Positions 18,348 through 25,298 of a DNA stretch of 64,000 nt are shown here, in pieces (position 1 is the first letter of the stretch; every line of letters starts with the position of its first letter). Source of the stretch: Novosphingobium sp. (GTDB taxonomy: Bacteria > Pseudomonadota > Alphaproteobacteria > Sphingomonadales > Sphingomonadaceae); the NCBI RefSeq assembly GCF_027486195.1, contig NZ_JAIXPP010000074.1, positions 25,939 to 89,938 of the forward strand, written 5' to 3'. The notes beneath the pieces were generated by a model. That model made no database searches and was not told the origin of the DNA. It saw only the letters and a list, made by a program, of their open reading frames with translations. A program made the translations under genes and the position numbers.

Positions 18348-19139
18348 CTAAAGGCTGGTGATCTTGTAGGAGCCCTGCCCGCCCGGCACGAGCACGTAGG
18401 GCGCTTTGAGCTTTGCGCGCAGGTTCGAGGCGAGCACTTTGAGATAGTTGTACGACATCTCGTCGTTGCCATGGCTGAGCTCGGTGCGGAGCTTGTAGTG
18501 CGAGACCGGCTCGCCAAGCCGATTGGCGAGAAGCGTGAGCAACTGGCGCTCGCGTTTGCCGAGGAGGTGGAGGTGCGCGATGCGCTCCAGCGAACTCGCC
18601 AGTTCCTGCTCGGCACGCGCCTGGTGCGCCGCTGCCCGATAGCGCGAAAGGATCGCACCGCAGCGCGCTGTGGCTTCTTCCGGGCTCATCCTGGCGCTGT
18701 CGAACACATCGTCAAAGCCGGCGTTGAGCGCCTTTGCGCGCTTGCCCGCAAGACTGCCGTGCATCAGCGCGATCTTGACCTTGCGCGCAAGGATCGGGCG
18801 ATTGATCCGCAGGAACCGCGCTGCGCGCACCGGATCGTTGCCGCCGATGATCAGCGTTTCGTAGTCCTGTTCGGCAATCGAAAGAAAGCGGGTATCGAGA
18901 TCGACGAAGGTGTGCTGCTCGATCGTATCGAACGCGCTGTGCAACCACACATCGCGGACTTCGCGGTGCAGGTCGTTCATTGTCAGGTAGCGGATTTGGC
19001 AGGAGGCGAGCTGCATGGAAGGCCGATCATCGGAGAGGGAGGCAAGACTGGGCAATGATGCCTCCAACTGCATGAGCGTGGCGATCGAACGGCCAGTGTG
19101 GGGCGCTGGCCATGGCCCTATCGAACTATAGGATGTCAT
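18348..19139 (-). CDS. Winged-helix (OmpR-type) protein with receiver-like N-terminus
   Basis: A 263-residue protein. The C-terminal ~90 residues (LLGKRERQLLTLLANRLGEPVSHYKL... onward) form an OmpR/PhoB-like winged helix with LKVLASNLRAKLKAPYVLVPGGQGSYKI, the usual recognition helix and wing. The N-terminal part has a receiver-like alternation (DYETLIIGGNDPVRAARFLR, then KIALMHGSLAGKRAKALNAGFDDVF) but I see no clear acidic pocket or phospho-acceptor aspartate, so it is probably a pseudo-receiver. No sensor kinase is adjacent. Start uncertain: ATG 19139, or an internal ATG near MQLASCQIRYL. A transcriptional regulator of unknown target. Confidence 0.75.
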   Translation of the reverse strand: MTSYSSIGPWPAPHTGRSIATLMQLEASLPSLASLSDDRPSMQLASCQIRYLTMNDLHREVRDVWLHSAFDTIEQHTFVDLDTRFLSIAEQDYETLIIGGNDPVRAARFLRINRPILARKVKIALMHGSLAGKRAKALNAGFDDVFDSARMSPEEATARCGAILSRYRAAAHQARAEQELASSLERIAHLHLLGKRERQLLTLLANRLGEPVSHYKLRTELSHGNDEMSYNYLKVLASNLRAKLKAPYVLVPGGQGSYKITSL

Positions 19140-19417
19140 ATATGTCCATAGTGATGGGTTGATCGGTGAGGTTTTGCGGGGTTACTGAGTCAGCGCGCGG
19201 CGCTTCGAACGCCAGCTCCTCAGCTTGACCTTATGATAAGCGTTACAAGGTTGCTGTTGCAGCACTGCGACGTGTTAATGCAGCAACACCGTTTGGTGCC
19301 GGAAAAACAGGCACTTTCAGGCTAAAGGCGCAGGGTCCGGTAAAGTTCTGGCTTCGCCGAGGTGAAGAGACTCGGTTTCAACACGGCCAAACTGAATGTA
19401 TCAGACTATAACTTTAA
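19140..19417. other. Gene-free stretch upstream of the winged-helix gene
   Basis: About 280 bp with no convincing ORF and visibly lower GC than its surroundings. It contains an inverted repeat TGTTGC ... GCAACA (near 19253-19290) and an AT-rich part around 19400-19430 that runs into the metallophosphoesterase stop codon. It probably holds the promoter of the minus-strand winged-helix gene. I see no RNA gene here. Confidence 0.5.
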
Positions 19418-20173
19418 TTATAAGTCTAAACCCGTAGTTGTCACGGGCTGATCATGGCGTGCCCGCACGGTGAGACCACCTTCATCAACAATCAGCTCGT
19501 TGAAGCCGGCGGGCGTTGCGCGCAGGCGCTGCGAGAGGGTGCCAGCGCCGATCATGCGCACAGGGCCGTACGCGGTGGGGTGCAGGATATCGAAAGCATC
19601 ATGCACGTGGCCGGAGATCACCGCGAGCACGCCGCGCTTCGCCAGGGCCGAAAGCGCGCTGGTGCCGCCCCGGGTGAGGGCCTTGCCACGCGTTCCCGTC
19701 TCGACCAGCGGGTGATGGCAGGCGACAATCGCTCGGGTGCCGGAAGGCAGGGCATCGATGGCGCCGAGGCAGGCTTCAAGGCTGCGTCTGGCGACCCGAC
19801 CCTTGGACCAGTTGAGCCGCAGCTGCGCGCGCGCGGTTGTCTTGAGCGGGACGATGGCGACACCGGGTAACGAGATGCCGTGGTTCACTGCGCCCTGCAG
19901 TGCGCGAAAGCGGCGATAGGGATCGAGGAAGCGCTCGGCGAGGTTGAAATAGGGCAGGTCGTGGTTGCCCACTTCGACCGTGACGGGAACGCCCAAGCCG
20001 CGAATCCAATCCGCTGCGGCGGCGAATTCGCGGTGGCGTGCCCGCATGGTCAGATCGCCGGTGATCGCGACCGCATCGGGCCGCTCGCGCGCCACGCAAT
20101 CCGCCACCCAGGCGAGGGCGGCCGTATCCTCCAGCCCGAAATGTACGTCGCTGAGGTGGAACAACCGGATCAT
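19418..20173 (-). CDS. Calcineurin-like metallophosphoesterase
   Basis: A 251-residue dinuclear-metal phosphoesterase. The five motifs are in order: DVHFG near the N-terminus, GDLTMRA, GNHD, ACHHP and SGHVHDAFD. This is the class that includes cAMP phosphodiesterase CpdA and UDP-diacylglucosamine hydrolase-like enzymes; substrate cannot be assigned. The ATG at 20173 follows the stop of the upstream membrane protein gene by 6 bp, so the two are probably co-transcribed. The 3' end runs into AT-rich sequence. Confidence 0.88.
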   Translation of the reverse strand: MIRLFHLSDVHFGLEDTAALAWVADCVARERPDAVAITGDLTMRARHREFAAAADWIRGLGVPVTVEVGNHDLPYFNLAERFLDPYRRFRALQGAVNHGISLPGVAIVPLKTTARAQLRLNWSKGRVARRSLEACLGAIDALPSGTRAIVACHHPLVETGTRGKALTRGGTSALSALAKRGVLAVISGHVHDAFDILHPTAYGPVRMIGAGTLSQRLRATPAGFNELIVDEGGLTVRARHDQPVTTTGLDL

Positions 20174-20179
20174 GGCCGC

Positions 20180-20473
20180 CTAAACCTTGCCGGAGAGGAT
20201 CAGCCACGCTGAAATGGCATTGAGCAGGCTGTAGGCAAGATAGGCCAGCGCGCCCCACGCATGTCCCTCCGAGGCCAGCAGCAGCCCGCCGAGCAGCATC
20301 AGGAACTCCACGACGAGCGACAGGCGGCTGCTGAGCGCGTGATAGAACCAGGGCAACTGGTCGAGCAGGGGATGGCCGCTGTCCATGATCGCCCGGTGCA
20401 ATGCGAAATTGCCGACGCCGAGCAGGAAGATAATCAGAATCGCCATTCGGAGCGCAGGATAGGCGGCCAGCAC
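20180..20473 (-). CDS. Small integral membrane protein
   Basis: A 97-residue protein, mostly hydrophobic, with about three membrane helices: MAILIIFLLGVGNFALHRAI, SLVVEFLMLLGGLLLASEG and ALAYLAYSLLNAISAWLIL. The first codon at 20473 is GTG; an internal ATG at the 10th codon is also possible. I do not recognise a family. It lies 6 bp upstream of the metallophosphoesterase on the same strand and is likely its operon partner. Confidence 0.65.
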   Translation of the reverse strand: MLAAYPALRMAILIIFLLGVGNFALHRAIMDSGHPLLDQLPWFYHALSSRLSLVVEFLMLLGGLLLASEGHAWGALAYLAYSLLNAISAWLILSGKV

Positions 20474-20732
20474 CGTCCTGTCACGCGGCGGAGCAGCGCA
20501 TGTGTCGCTCGTGGAGCGATATCGGCGGTTGGTCGGGCGCGCAGACGGTTTGTCGGCATGATGGAAGGCTCGGTCGACCGTGCCGCGCGCCGCTCACCCG
20601 AATCACCTAGCAGAATTGTCATGCGGCGGTGGCAAGGCTCCCAGACACGGACCGGCCAGCCCAACCACCGCTCCCCGCCAAACCGCCCGCAGCGGCAAGG
20701 CAACCATTGCAACCCAAGCTAAGGAAACTGCC

Positions 20733-21080
20733 ATGTTCAAGAACGCTCTGATCGCAACTGGCCTTGCCGGCCTGGTGCTTGCCGCCCAACCCGCTCTGGC
20801 CCAGTCGCCCGCGCAGACTTCGGCCAATCCCGAAGTGCTCGTGCAGCACCGGATGGTGAAATACGCCGATCTCGATCTCTCGACCGCGGCAGGCCAATCG
20901 AAGTTCGACGCCCGCCTGCGCCGCGCTGCCGCGGCCGTCTGCGAGAACAACGCTGGTCCGCACCCGCTCGCCGAAGCGATGGAATCGCGCCGCTGCTATC
21001 GCAATGCGATCCAGTCCGCGCAGCGCGCCATGGCGGATCGCGGCGCACACTCCAGCACCGTGAAGGTCGCTGCACGCTGA
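20733..21080 (+). CDS. UrcA family secreted protein
   Basis: A 115-residue protein with a signal peptide (FKNALIATGLAGLVLAAQP, cut after ALA) and a mature UrcA-like domain: VKYADLDLSTAAGQSKFDARL, then a conserved cysteine pair (AVCENN ... RRCYRNAI) likely to form a disulfide. UrcA proteins are small periplasmic proteins common in sphingomonads and Caulobacter with unknown function. ATG 20733 has AAGGA upstream. A GC-rich stem followed by TTTTTT near 21203-21209 may end the transcript. Confidence 0.88.
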   Translation: MFKNALIATGLAGLVLAAQPALAQSPAQTSANPEVLVQHRMVKYADLDLSTAAGQSKFDARLRRAAAAVCENNAGPHPLAEAMESRRCYRNAIQSAQRAMADRGAHSSTVKVAAR

Positions 21081-21210
21081 ACGATATCGGTTCTGCCAAA
21101 CGTATGATGCAGCCGGCATCCAGTCCCAGCCGCTGCCGACGTTACGGGTCGCTGCCAAACCAAGGATCCTGCCCCCGGGACCGGTTCTGGCGGCGGCCCG
21201 CTTTTTTGGA

Positions 21211-21726
21211 TCAGGTTGCGGCGCGCAGGCGCAAGTCAGCCTCTATCCGGGCCGCTTCGATTTCCGACCATTCGCGCCACAGCAGATCGGCGCCTCCCAG
21301 CACGCGATCATCGTGCGCACGGATGGTAATGGGCAGGATCGGCATCCCGTCGCGGGCATCGCACAGCACGGGATTGGCGGGCACGTTCATTTCCCACTTT
21401 TCGCCCCACTGGCGCAGCGCCAGCATGGCGGGGAGCAAGTCCATGCCCTTGGGCGTCAGCCGGTATTCGATGCGGCGCCGGTCATCCGCGCAATGCTCGC
21501 GCTTGAGGATGCCCGCTTCAACCAGCCGGGAGAGCCGGTTGGAGAGAATGTTGCGGGCGATCCCGAGCGAATCGAGGAACTCCTCGAAGTGGCACACCCC
21601 GTTAAAGGCGGCCCTCAAGATCATGAAGGACCATCGTTCACCCATCGCCTCCAGAGCACAGGGGAGGCCACAGACGGCGAGATCGGCGAGGGATTCGCGA
21701 AGTTTTCCCATGACGCTTTGTGACAT
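21211..21726 (-). CDS. HxlR-type winged-helix transcriptional regulator
   Basis: A 171-residue regulator with the HxlR domain in residues ~15-105: CGLPCALEAMGERWSFMILR with a conserved cysteine, then FEEFLDSLGIARNILSNRLSRLVEAGIL and YRLTPKGMDLLPAM. A C-terminal extension of about 60 residues could bind a ligand. HxlR proteins often sense quinones, aldehydes or redox state through the cysteine. Start ATG 21726; an in-frame ATG at 21711 is an alternative. A 42-bp dyad lies 32 bp upstream and is the likely autoregulatory operator. It is divergent from the CC_3452 gene. Confidence 0.88.
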   Translation of the reverse strand: MSQSVMGKLRESLADLAVCGLPCALEAMGERWSFMILRAAFNGVCHFEEFLDSLGIARNILSNRLSRLVEAGILKREHCADDRRRIEYRLTPKGMDLLPAMLALRQWGEKWEMNVPANPVLCDARDGMPILPITIRAHDDRVLGGADLLWREWSEIEAARIEADLRLRAAT

Positions 21727-21757
21727 ACCTCATTCTGCAGGGCAATGTAAGTTTCTA

Positions 21758-21799
21758 GTTGCAACTCGAAACCTATTGAAGTAGGTATCGATTCGCAAC
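21758..21799. promoter_or_regulatory. 42-bp imperfect dyad, candidate HxlR operator
   Basis: Two 18-bp half-sites in inverted orientation: GTTGC-AACT-CGAAACCTA and, read on the other strand, GTTGC-GAAT-CGATACCTA. They agree at 14 of 18 positions and are separated by 6 bp. The dyad sits between the HxlR start (21726) and the divergent gene at 21950, in an AT-richer stretch that probably contains both promoters. Confidence 0.6.
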
Positions 21800-21949
21800 G
21801 GAAATCGCATCCTCTCCACCCGGCGGTCCGGATCAGCCTTGCCCGAACTGGGCAAATGGCTGTCCGGACCACCACCCCAGCAGTTTCCGAGCAGGCCCCT
21901 GTCAATCACGGGGGTTCAACCAGACTCTGACAGACCAAGGGGACGTAAC

Positions 21950-22300
21950 ATGAACGCCATCCGCAACAGCGCAGTCCGCCAGCTGCTTCCGGCCTTTCTC
22001 GCGCTCGTCGGCACCGCCGCCAGCTTCGCGGTGACAGCAACCCCGGCCCGCGCTGCCGACAGCAATGCCTATTACTCGGTGACGCTCGCCGCGCCAGTCG
22101 CCAAGCCTGCCAAGCTCATGCTGGGCGATGTGCTGTGGAACTGCGCTGGTGACACCTGCTCGGCAGGTCAGGACACTGCCCGCCCGGTGGTCGTCTGCAC
22201 CAAGCTGGCCGCAAAGGTCGGCACGATCAACCGCTTTGCCACGCCCAAGGGCGAACTGGCCACGGAAGACATGGCCCGCTGCAACACGCCCAAGGCCTGA
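21950..22300 (+). CDS. CC_3452 family secreted protein
   Basis: A 116-residue protein with a signal peptide (QLLPAFLALVGTAASFAVTA, cut near ARAA). The mature part has LMLGDVLWNCAGDTCSAG, RPVVVCTKLAAKVG and EDMARCNTPKA, the four-cysteine pattern I recognise as the small CC_3452 family of sphingomonads and Caulobacter. Function unknown; probably periplasmic with two disulfides. ATG 21950 has GGGGA upstream. It lies divergent from the HxlR regulator, which may control it, and ends with a strong terminator. Confidence 0.85.
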   Translation: MNAIRNSAVRQLLPAFLALVGTAASFAVTATPARAADSNAYYSVTLAAPVAKPAKLMLGDVLWNCAGDTCSAGQDTARPVVVCTKLAAKVGTINRFATPKGELATEDMARCNTPKA

Positions 22301-22363
22301 ACCGACCCATTACCCGTCTCTTCAGCGCGCCTTCTACCCACACCCTGAAGCGCGCCCCTTACA

Positions 22364-22407
22364 CGGCTGCGGCACAGTCTCCCTGGACTGTCCGCAGCCG
22401 TTTTTTT
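22364..22407 (+). terminator. Rho-independent terminator after the CC_3452 gene
   Basis: CGGCTGCGG (22364-22372) pairs with CCGCAGCCG (22392-22400), and an inner ACAGTC/GACTGT stem extends it. Seven T residues follow (22401-22407). This is a textbook terminator. Confidence 0.92.
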
Positions 22408-22450
22408 GTGTCCGGCTGATTAGTGGCTGACGGCTGGCGGGCCTGTCCCT

Positions 22451-23155
22451 ATGTTGCGGATGATGCTGCGTTTCATTTCCGCCGCCGCGCTGATCCTCGC
22501 GCTCGTCACCGCGCCGCTGGCGGCTGCACCGCCCACCACAGCGGCTGCGCCCGACACGGCGCTGCGGGCCGACCTGCATTGCGCTGCAGCTTTCGCAATT
22601 GCCGCCTCCGAACAGGCGCGCGGGAGTGCGGCGGCCCTCGCGCTGCCGCCGATGGCAGTGCGCGGCAAGCGCTTCTTCGCCGATGTGGGTGCGCGGGCGG
22701 TGGAGCAGGGTGGGATGACGCAGGCCGCCGTGCGCGATCTGCTGGTGGCTGAAGTGACCGGGATGCAGCGCCGCGCCGCCGCCGATCCGGATCGCGAGCT
22801 GGCGGCCGAAGTGGGGCCCTGCCTTGCCCGGCTTGATGCCGCTGTGCCGCCCCTGCAGACGCCGGACCTTGCGCAATGCGCCGCAATCCTCACGCTGGCG
22901 TGGGAAGAAGAGCATGCCAAAGGGCCGGATAGCGCGGCGGCACGCGATCTCCAGACCCTGACGCAAGTGCTGACCGCGCGCGCGCGCAATGGCTTCATCG
23001 CCGGCGGCAAAAGCGGCGACGGCGCTGATGCGGCCATCGAGGCGGCACGCGATGCGATCCGACAAGAGGCCGCCGACCGGCCTGGCGGCGTGGACAATTA
23101 CGACATCGCGCATTGCTACGATCTCGGTGCGCCGGATGCGAAATCGCACTACTAA
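22451..23155 (+). CDS. Hypothetical secreted alpha-helical protein
   Basis: A 234-residue protein with an N-terminal signal peptide (FISAAALILALVTAPLAAA). The mature part is Ala-rich, helical and has cysteines at roughly regular positions (LHCAAAF, GPCLARL, AQCAAIL, AHCYDLG). I do not recognise a family. The ATG at 22451 lies 44 bp after the terminator of the previous gene. The protein ends 53 bp before the GTG start of the SPFH gene, so they may or may not share a transcript. Confidence 0.7.
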   Translation: MLRMMLRFISAAALILALVTAPLAAAPPTTAAAPDTALRADLHCAAAFAIAASEQARGSAAALALPPMAVRGKRFFADVGARAVEQGGMTQAAVRDLLVAEVTGMQRRAAADPDRELAAEVGPCLARLDAAVPPLQTPDLAQCAAILTLAWEEEHAKGPDSAAARDLQTLTQVLTARARNGFIAGGKSGDGADAAIEAARDAIRQEAADRPGGVDNYDIAHCYDLGAPDAKSHY

Positions 23156-23208
23156 AGCGCTGCGTTTGCGATAGGTTGCGCAGCACAGACAAGCTTGGGG
23201 GACATGGC

Positions 23209-24189
23209 GTGGAAGCGGTGCTGATCCTGATCGTGGGGCTTGCGGTGGTCTATCTGGCCATGGGGATCCGGGTGGTCCGGCAGGGCCATGTCTACACGAT
23301 CGAGCGGCTGGGCCGCTATTCGCTTGCCGCCCAGCCGGGCTTGCACTTCATCGTGCCGTTCATCGACCGGGTCGGTCACAAGGTGAACATGATGGAGCAG
23401 GTGCTCGACATTCCGGGCCAGGAAATCATCACCCGCGACAACGCGATGGTCGGCGTCGATGCGATCGTGTTCTTCCAGGTGCTCGATGCGGGCAAGGCGG
23501 CTTACGAGGTTTCCAACCTCTATGTCGCGATCATGCAACTGACGACGACGAACCTGCGCACGGTGATGGGTTCGATGGACCTCGACGAGACCCTCTCGAA
23601 GCGCGACGAGATCAACGCGCGGCTGCTCAACGTAGTGGATCATGCGACCTCGCCCTGGGGCCTCAAGATCACGCGGGTCGAGATCAAGGACATCCGCCCG
23701 CCGGCCGACATTTCCAACGCGATGGCCCGCCAGATGAAGGCCGAGCGCGAGAAGCGCGCGCAGATCCTCGAGGCGGAAGGATCGCGCGCATCGGAAATCC
23801 TCAAGGCCGAGGGGCAGAAGCAGGCGCAGATCCTCGAAGCGGAGGGGCGCAAGGAAGCCGCTTTCCGCGATGCAGAAGCGCGCGAGCGCTCTGCCGAGGC
23901 TGAGGCGCGGGCGACCGCGGTGGTTTCTGACGCGATCGCCTCGTCCGGCACGCAGGCGCTCAACTACTTCGTTGCGCAGAAATACGTCGAGGCGGTGAAG
24001 GAATTCGCCACTTCGCCCAATGCCAAGACGATCCTGTTCCCGATCGAGGCGACGCAGCTTGTCGGTGCGCTGGGCGGGATCGGCGATCTGATCAGCGATG
24101 CGGTGGGCAAGCCGGGATCGCCGCCGCAACCGCCAGCCGGACCGCGCGTGCCGCGCGTCGCGCCGCCTCCGCCGCCGGTGCAGGGCTGA
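23209..24189 (+). CDS. SPFH/band 7 (paraslipin, QmcA-like) membrane protein
   Basis: A 326-residue protein: N-terminal membrane segment (VLILIVGLAVVYLAMGIRVV), SPFH domain (about 20-180; RQGHVYTIERLGRYS, LDIPGQEIITRDNAMV), then a long charged coiled coil (KAEREKRAQILEAEGSRASE...) and a Pro-rich tail. These proteins form oligomeric membrane scaffolds and often work with an NfeD partner, which is encoded next. GTG 23209 is preferred: GGGGGA lies 6 nt upstream. The longer ATG reading from 23113 overlaps the preceding gene. Confidence 0.9.
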   Translation: MEAVLILIVGLAVVYLAMGIRVVRQGHVYTIERLGRYSLAAQPGLHFIVPFIDRVGHKVNMMEQVLDIPGQEIITRDNAMVGVDAIVFFQVLDAGKAAYEVSNLYVAIMQLTTTNLRTVMGSMDLDETLSKRDEINARLLNVVDHATSPWGLKITRVEIKDIRPPADISNAMARQMKAEREKRAQILEAEGSRASEILKAEGQKQAQILEAEGRKEAAFRDAEARERSAEAEARATAVVSDAIASSGTQALNYFVAQKYVEAVKEFATSPNAKTILFPIEATQLVGALGGIGDLISDAVGKPGSPPQPPAGPRVPRVAPPPPPVQG

Positions 24190-24193
24190 ACCA

Positions 24194-24643
24194 GTGGCCG
24201 CGCTGACCGACCTTTTCGGCCTTCACTGGGGTTGGATGGCGCTGGGCGTGGCGCTGGCCATCGCCGAGATCGTGGCGCCGGGCTATTTCCTGATCTGGCT
24301 GGCAGCGGCAGCGCTCCTGACCGGCTTGGTCGCTGCGGTGATGCCGGTGGGGATCGAGGCCGAGATCATCCTGTTCGCGGTACTCTGCGCGCTTGCGCTG
24401 GCGGCAGGGCGGCGCTGGGTGCTGCGCCATCCGGTTGCTAGCGCCGATCCTATGCTCAACGACCGGGGCGGGCAGATCATCGGCCAGAGCGTGGTCGTCA
24501 CCCATGTGATCGAGGGCGGCAGCGGACGCGTGCGCCACGGGGATACCGAATGGCTGGCACGCGGACCCGATGCGCAGCCCGGCACACGGATGCGGGTGAC
24601 CGGGGCCGATGGCACCGTGCTGCTGGTCGAACATCTGCACTGA
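24194..24643 (+). CDS. NfeD family membrane protein
   Basis: A 149-residue short NfeD: N-terminal membrane helices (MALGVALAIAEIVAPGYFLIW; LLTGLVAAVMPVGIEAEIIL; FAVLCALALAAG) and a C-terminal OB-like domain with DRGGQIIGQSVVV and GADGTVLLVEHL. It lacks the serine-protease domain of long NfeD proteins. It pairs with the SPFH protein, whose stop is 4 nt upstream of this GTG start. The pair probably forms a membrane quality-control or microdomain complex. Confidence 0.88.
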   Translation: MAALTDLFGLHWGWMALGVALAIAEIVAPGYFLIWLAAAALLTGLVAAVMPVGIEAEIILFAVLCALALAAGRRWVLRHPVASADPMLNDRGGQIIGQSVVVTHVIEGGSGRVRHGDTEWLARGPDAQPGTRMRVTGADGTVLLVEHLH

Positions 24644-24754
24644 TCGTGCCCGGTGCAGGGCACATGCCTTGATGGCCCGCTTGCCGACTGCGCAGGCGGT
24701 TCCCATATTCGCCTCAAACCCCGTTTTCCTCCCCGAGACAGGACGATCCGATCC

Positions 24755-25153
24755 ATGCCCGACAAGATGAACCTGACCGACGCCGAGTGGCGCGCGCGGC
24801 TTTCGCCCGAGCAGTACCAGGTCCTGCGCCAGGGCGGCACCGAGCGGGCCTTCACCGGCAAGTACGAGAAGAACAAGCTCACCGGCCAGTATCACTGTGC
24901 CGGCTGCGGCGCGCCGCTGTTCGAATCCGGCACCAAGTATGACAGCGGCTCGGGCTGGCCGAGCTTCACCGCGCCGGTCGATCCCGAGGCGGTCGACGAG
25001 CACCGCGACGTGAGCCACGGCATGATCCGCACCGAAGTGCGCTGTGCGCGCTGCGATGGGCATCTCGGCCATGTCTTCCCCGATGGCCCCGGGCCGACCG
25101 GTCTACGCTATTGCATGAACAGCGCCTCGCTCGAATTCACGCCCGAAGACTGA
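24755..25153 (+). CDS. msrB: Peptide-methionine (R)-S-oxide reductase MsrB
   Basis: A 132-residue MsrB, which repairs oxidised methionine in the cytoplasm. The zinc cysteines are Cys48/Cys51 (CAGC) and Cys97/Cys100 (CARC); catalytic Cys120 is in RYCMNSASL. The substrate-pocket motifs SGSGWPSF and GHLGHVF are intact. The start is ATG 24755; the frame is open to 24653 but without family similarity. About 145 bp of gene-free sequence follows before PBP1A. Confidence 0.95.
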   Translation: MPDKMNLTDAEWRARLSPEQYQVLRQGGTERAFTGKYEKNKLTGQYHCAGCGAPLFESGTKYDSGSGWPSFTAPVDPEAVDEHRDVSHGMIRTEVRCARCDGHLGHVFPDGPGPTGLRYCMNSASLEFTPED

Positions 25154-25298
25154 AAAGGCCGCATTCGGATTGTCCCCGGTGCAATCGCACCTTCCGGGTT
25201 AACCCTGTGTTCCGAATCGCCTATGCATCACGCGCCGCGAGGACGCATGCCCGCCGCAACGAGGGGCCGGGCTGCATGAGGGAGCTGACGCAAAGCTG

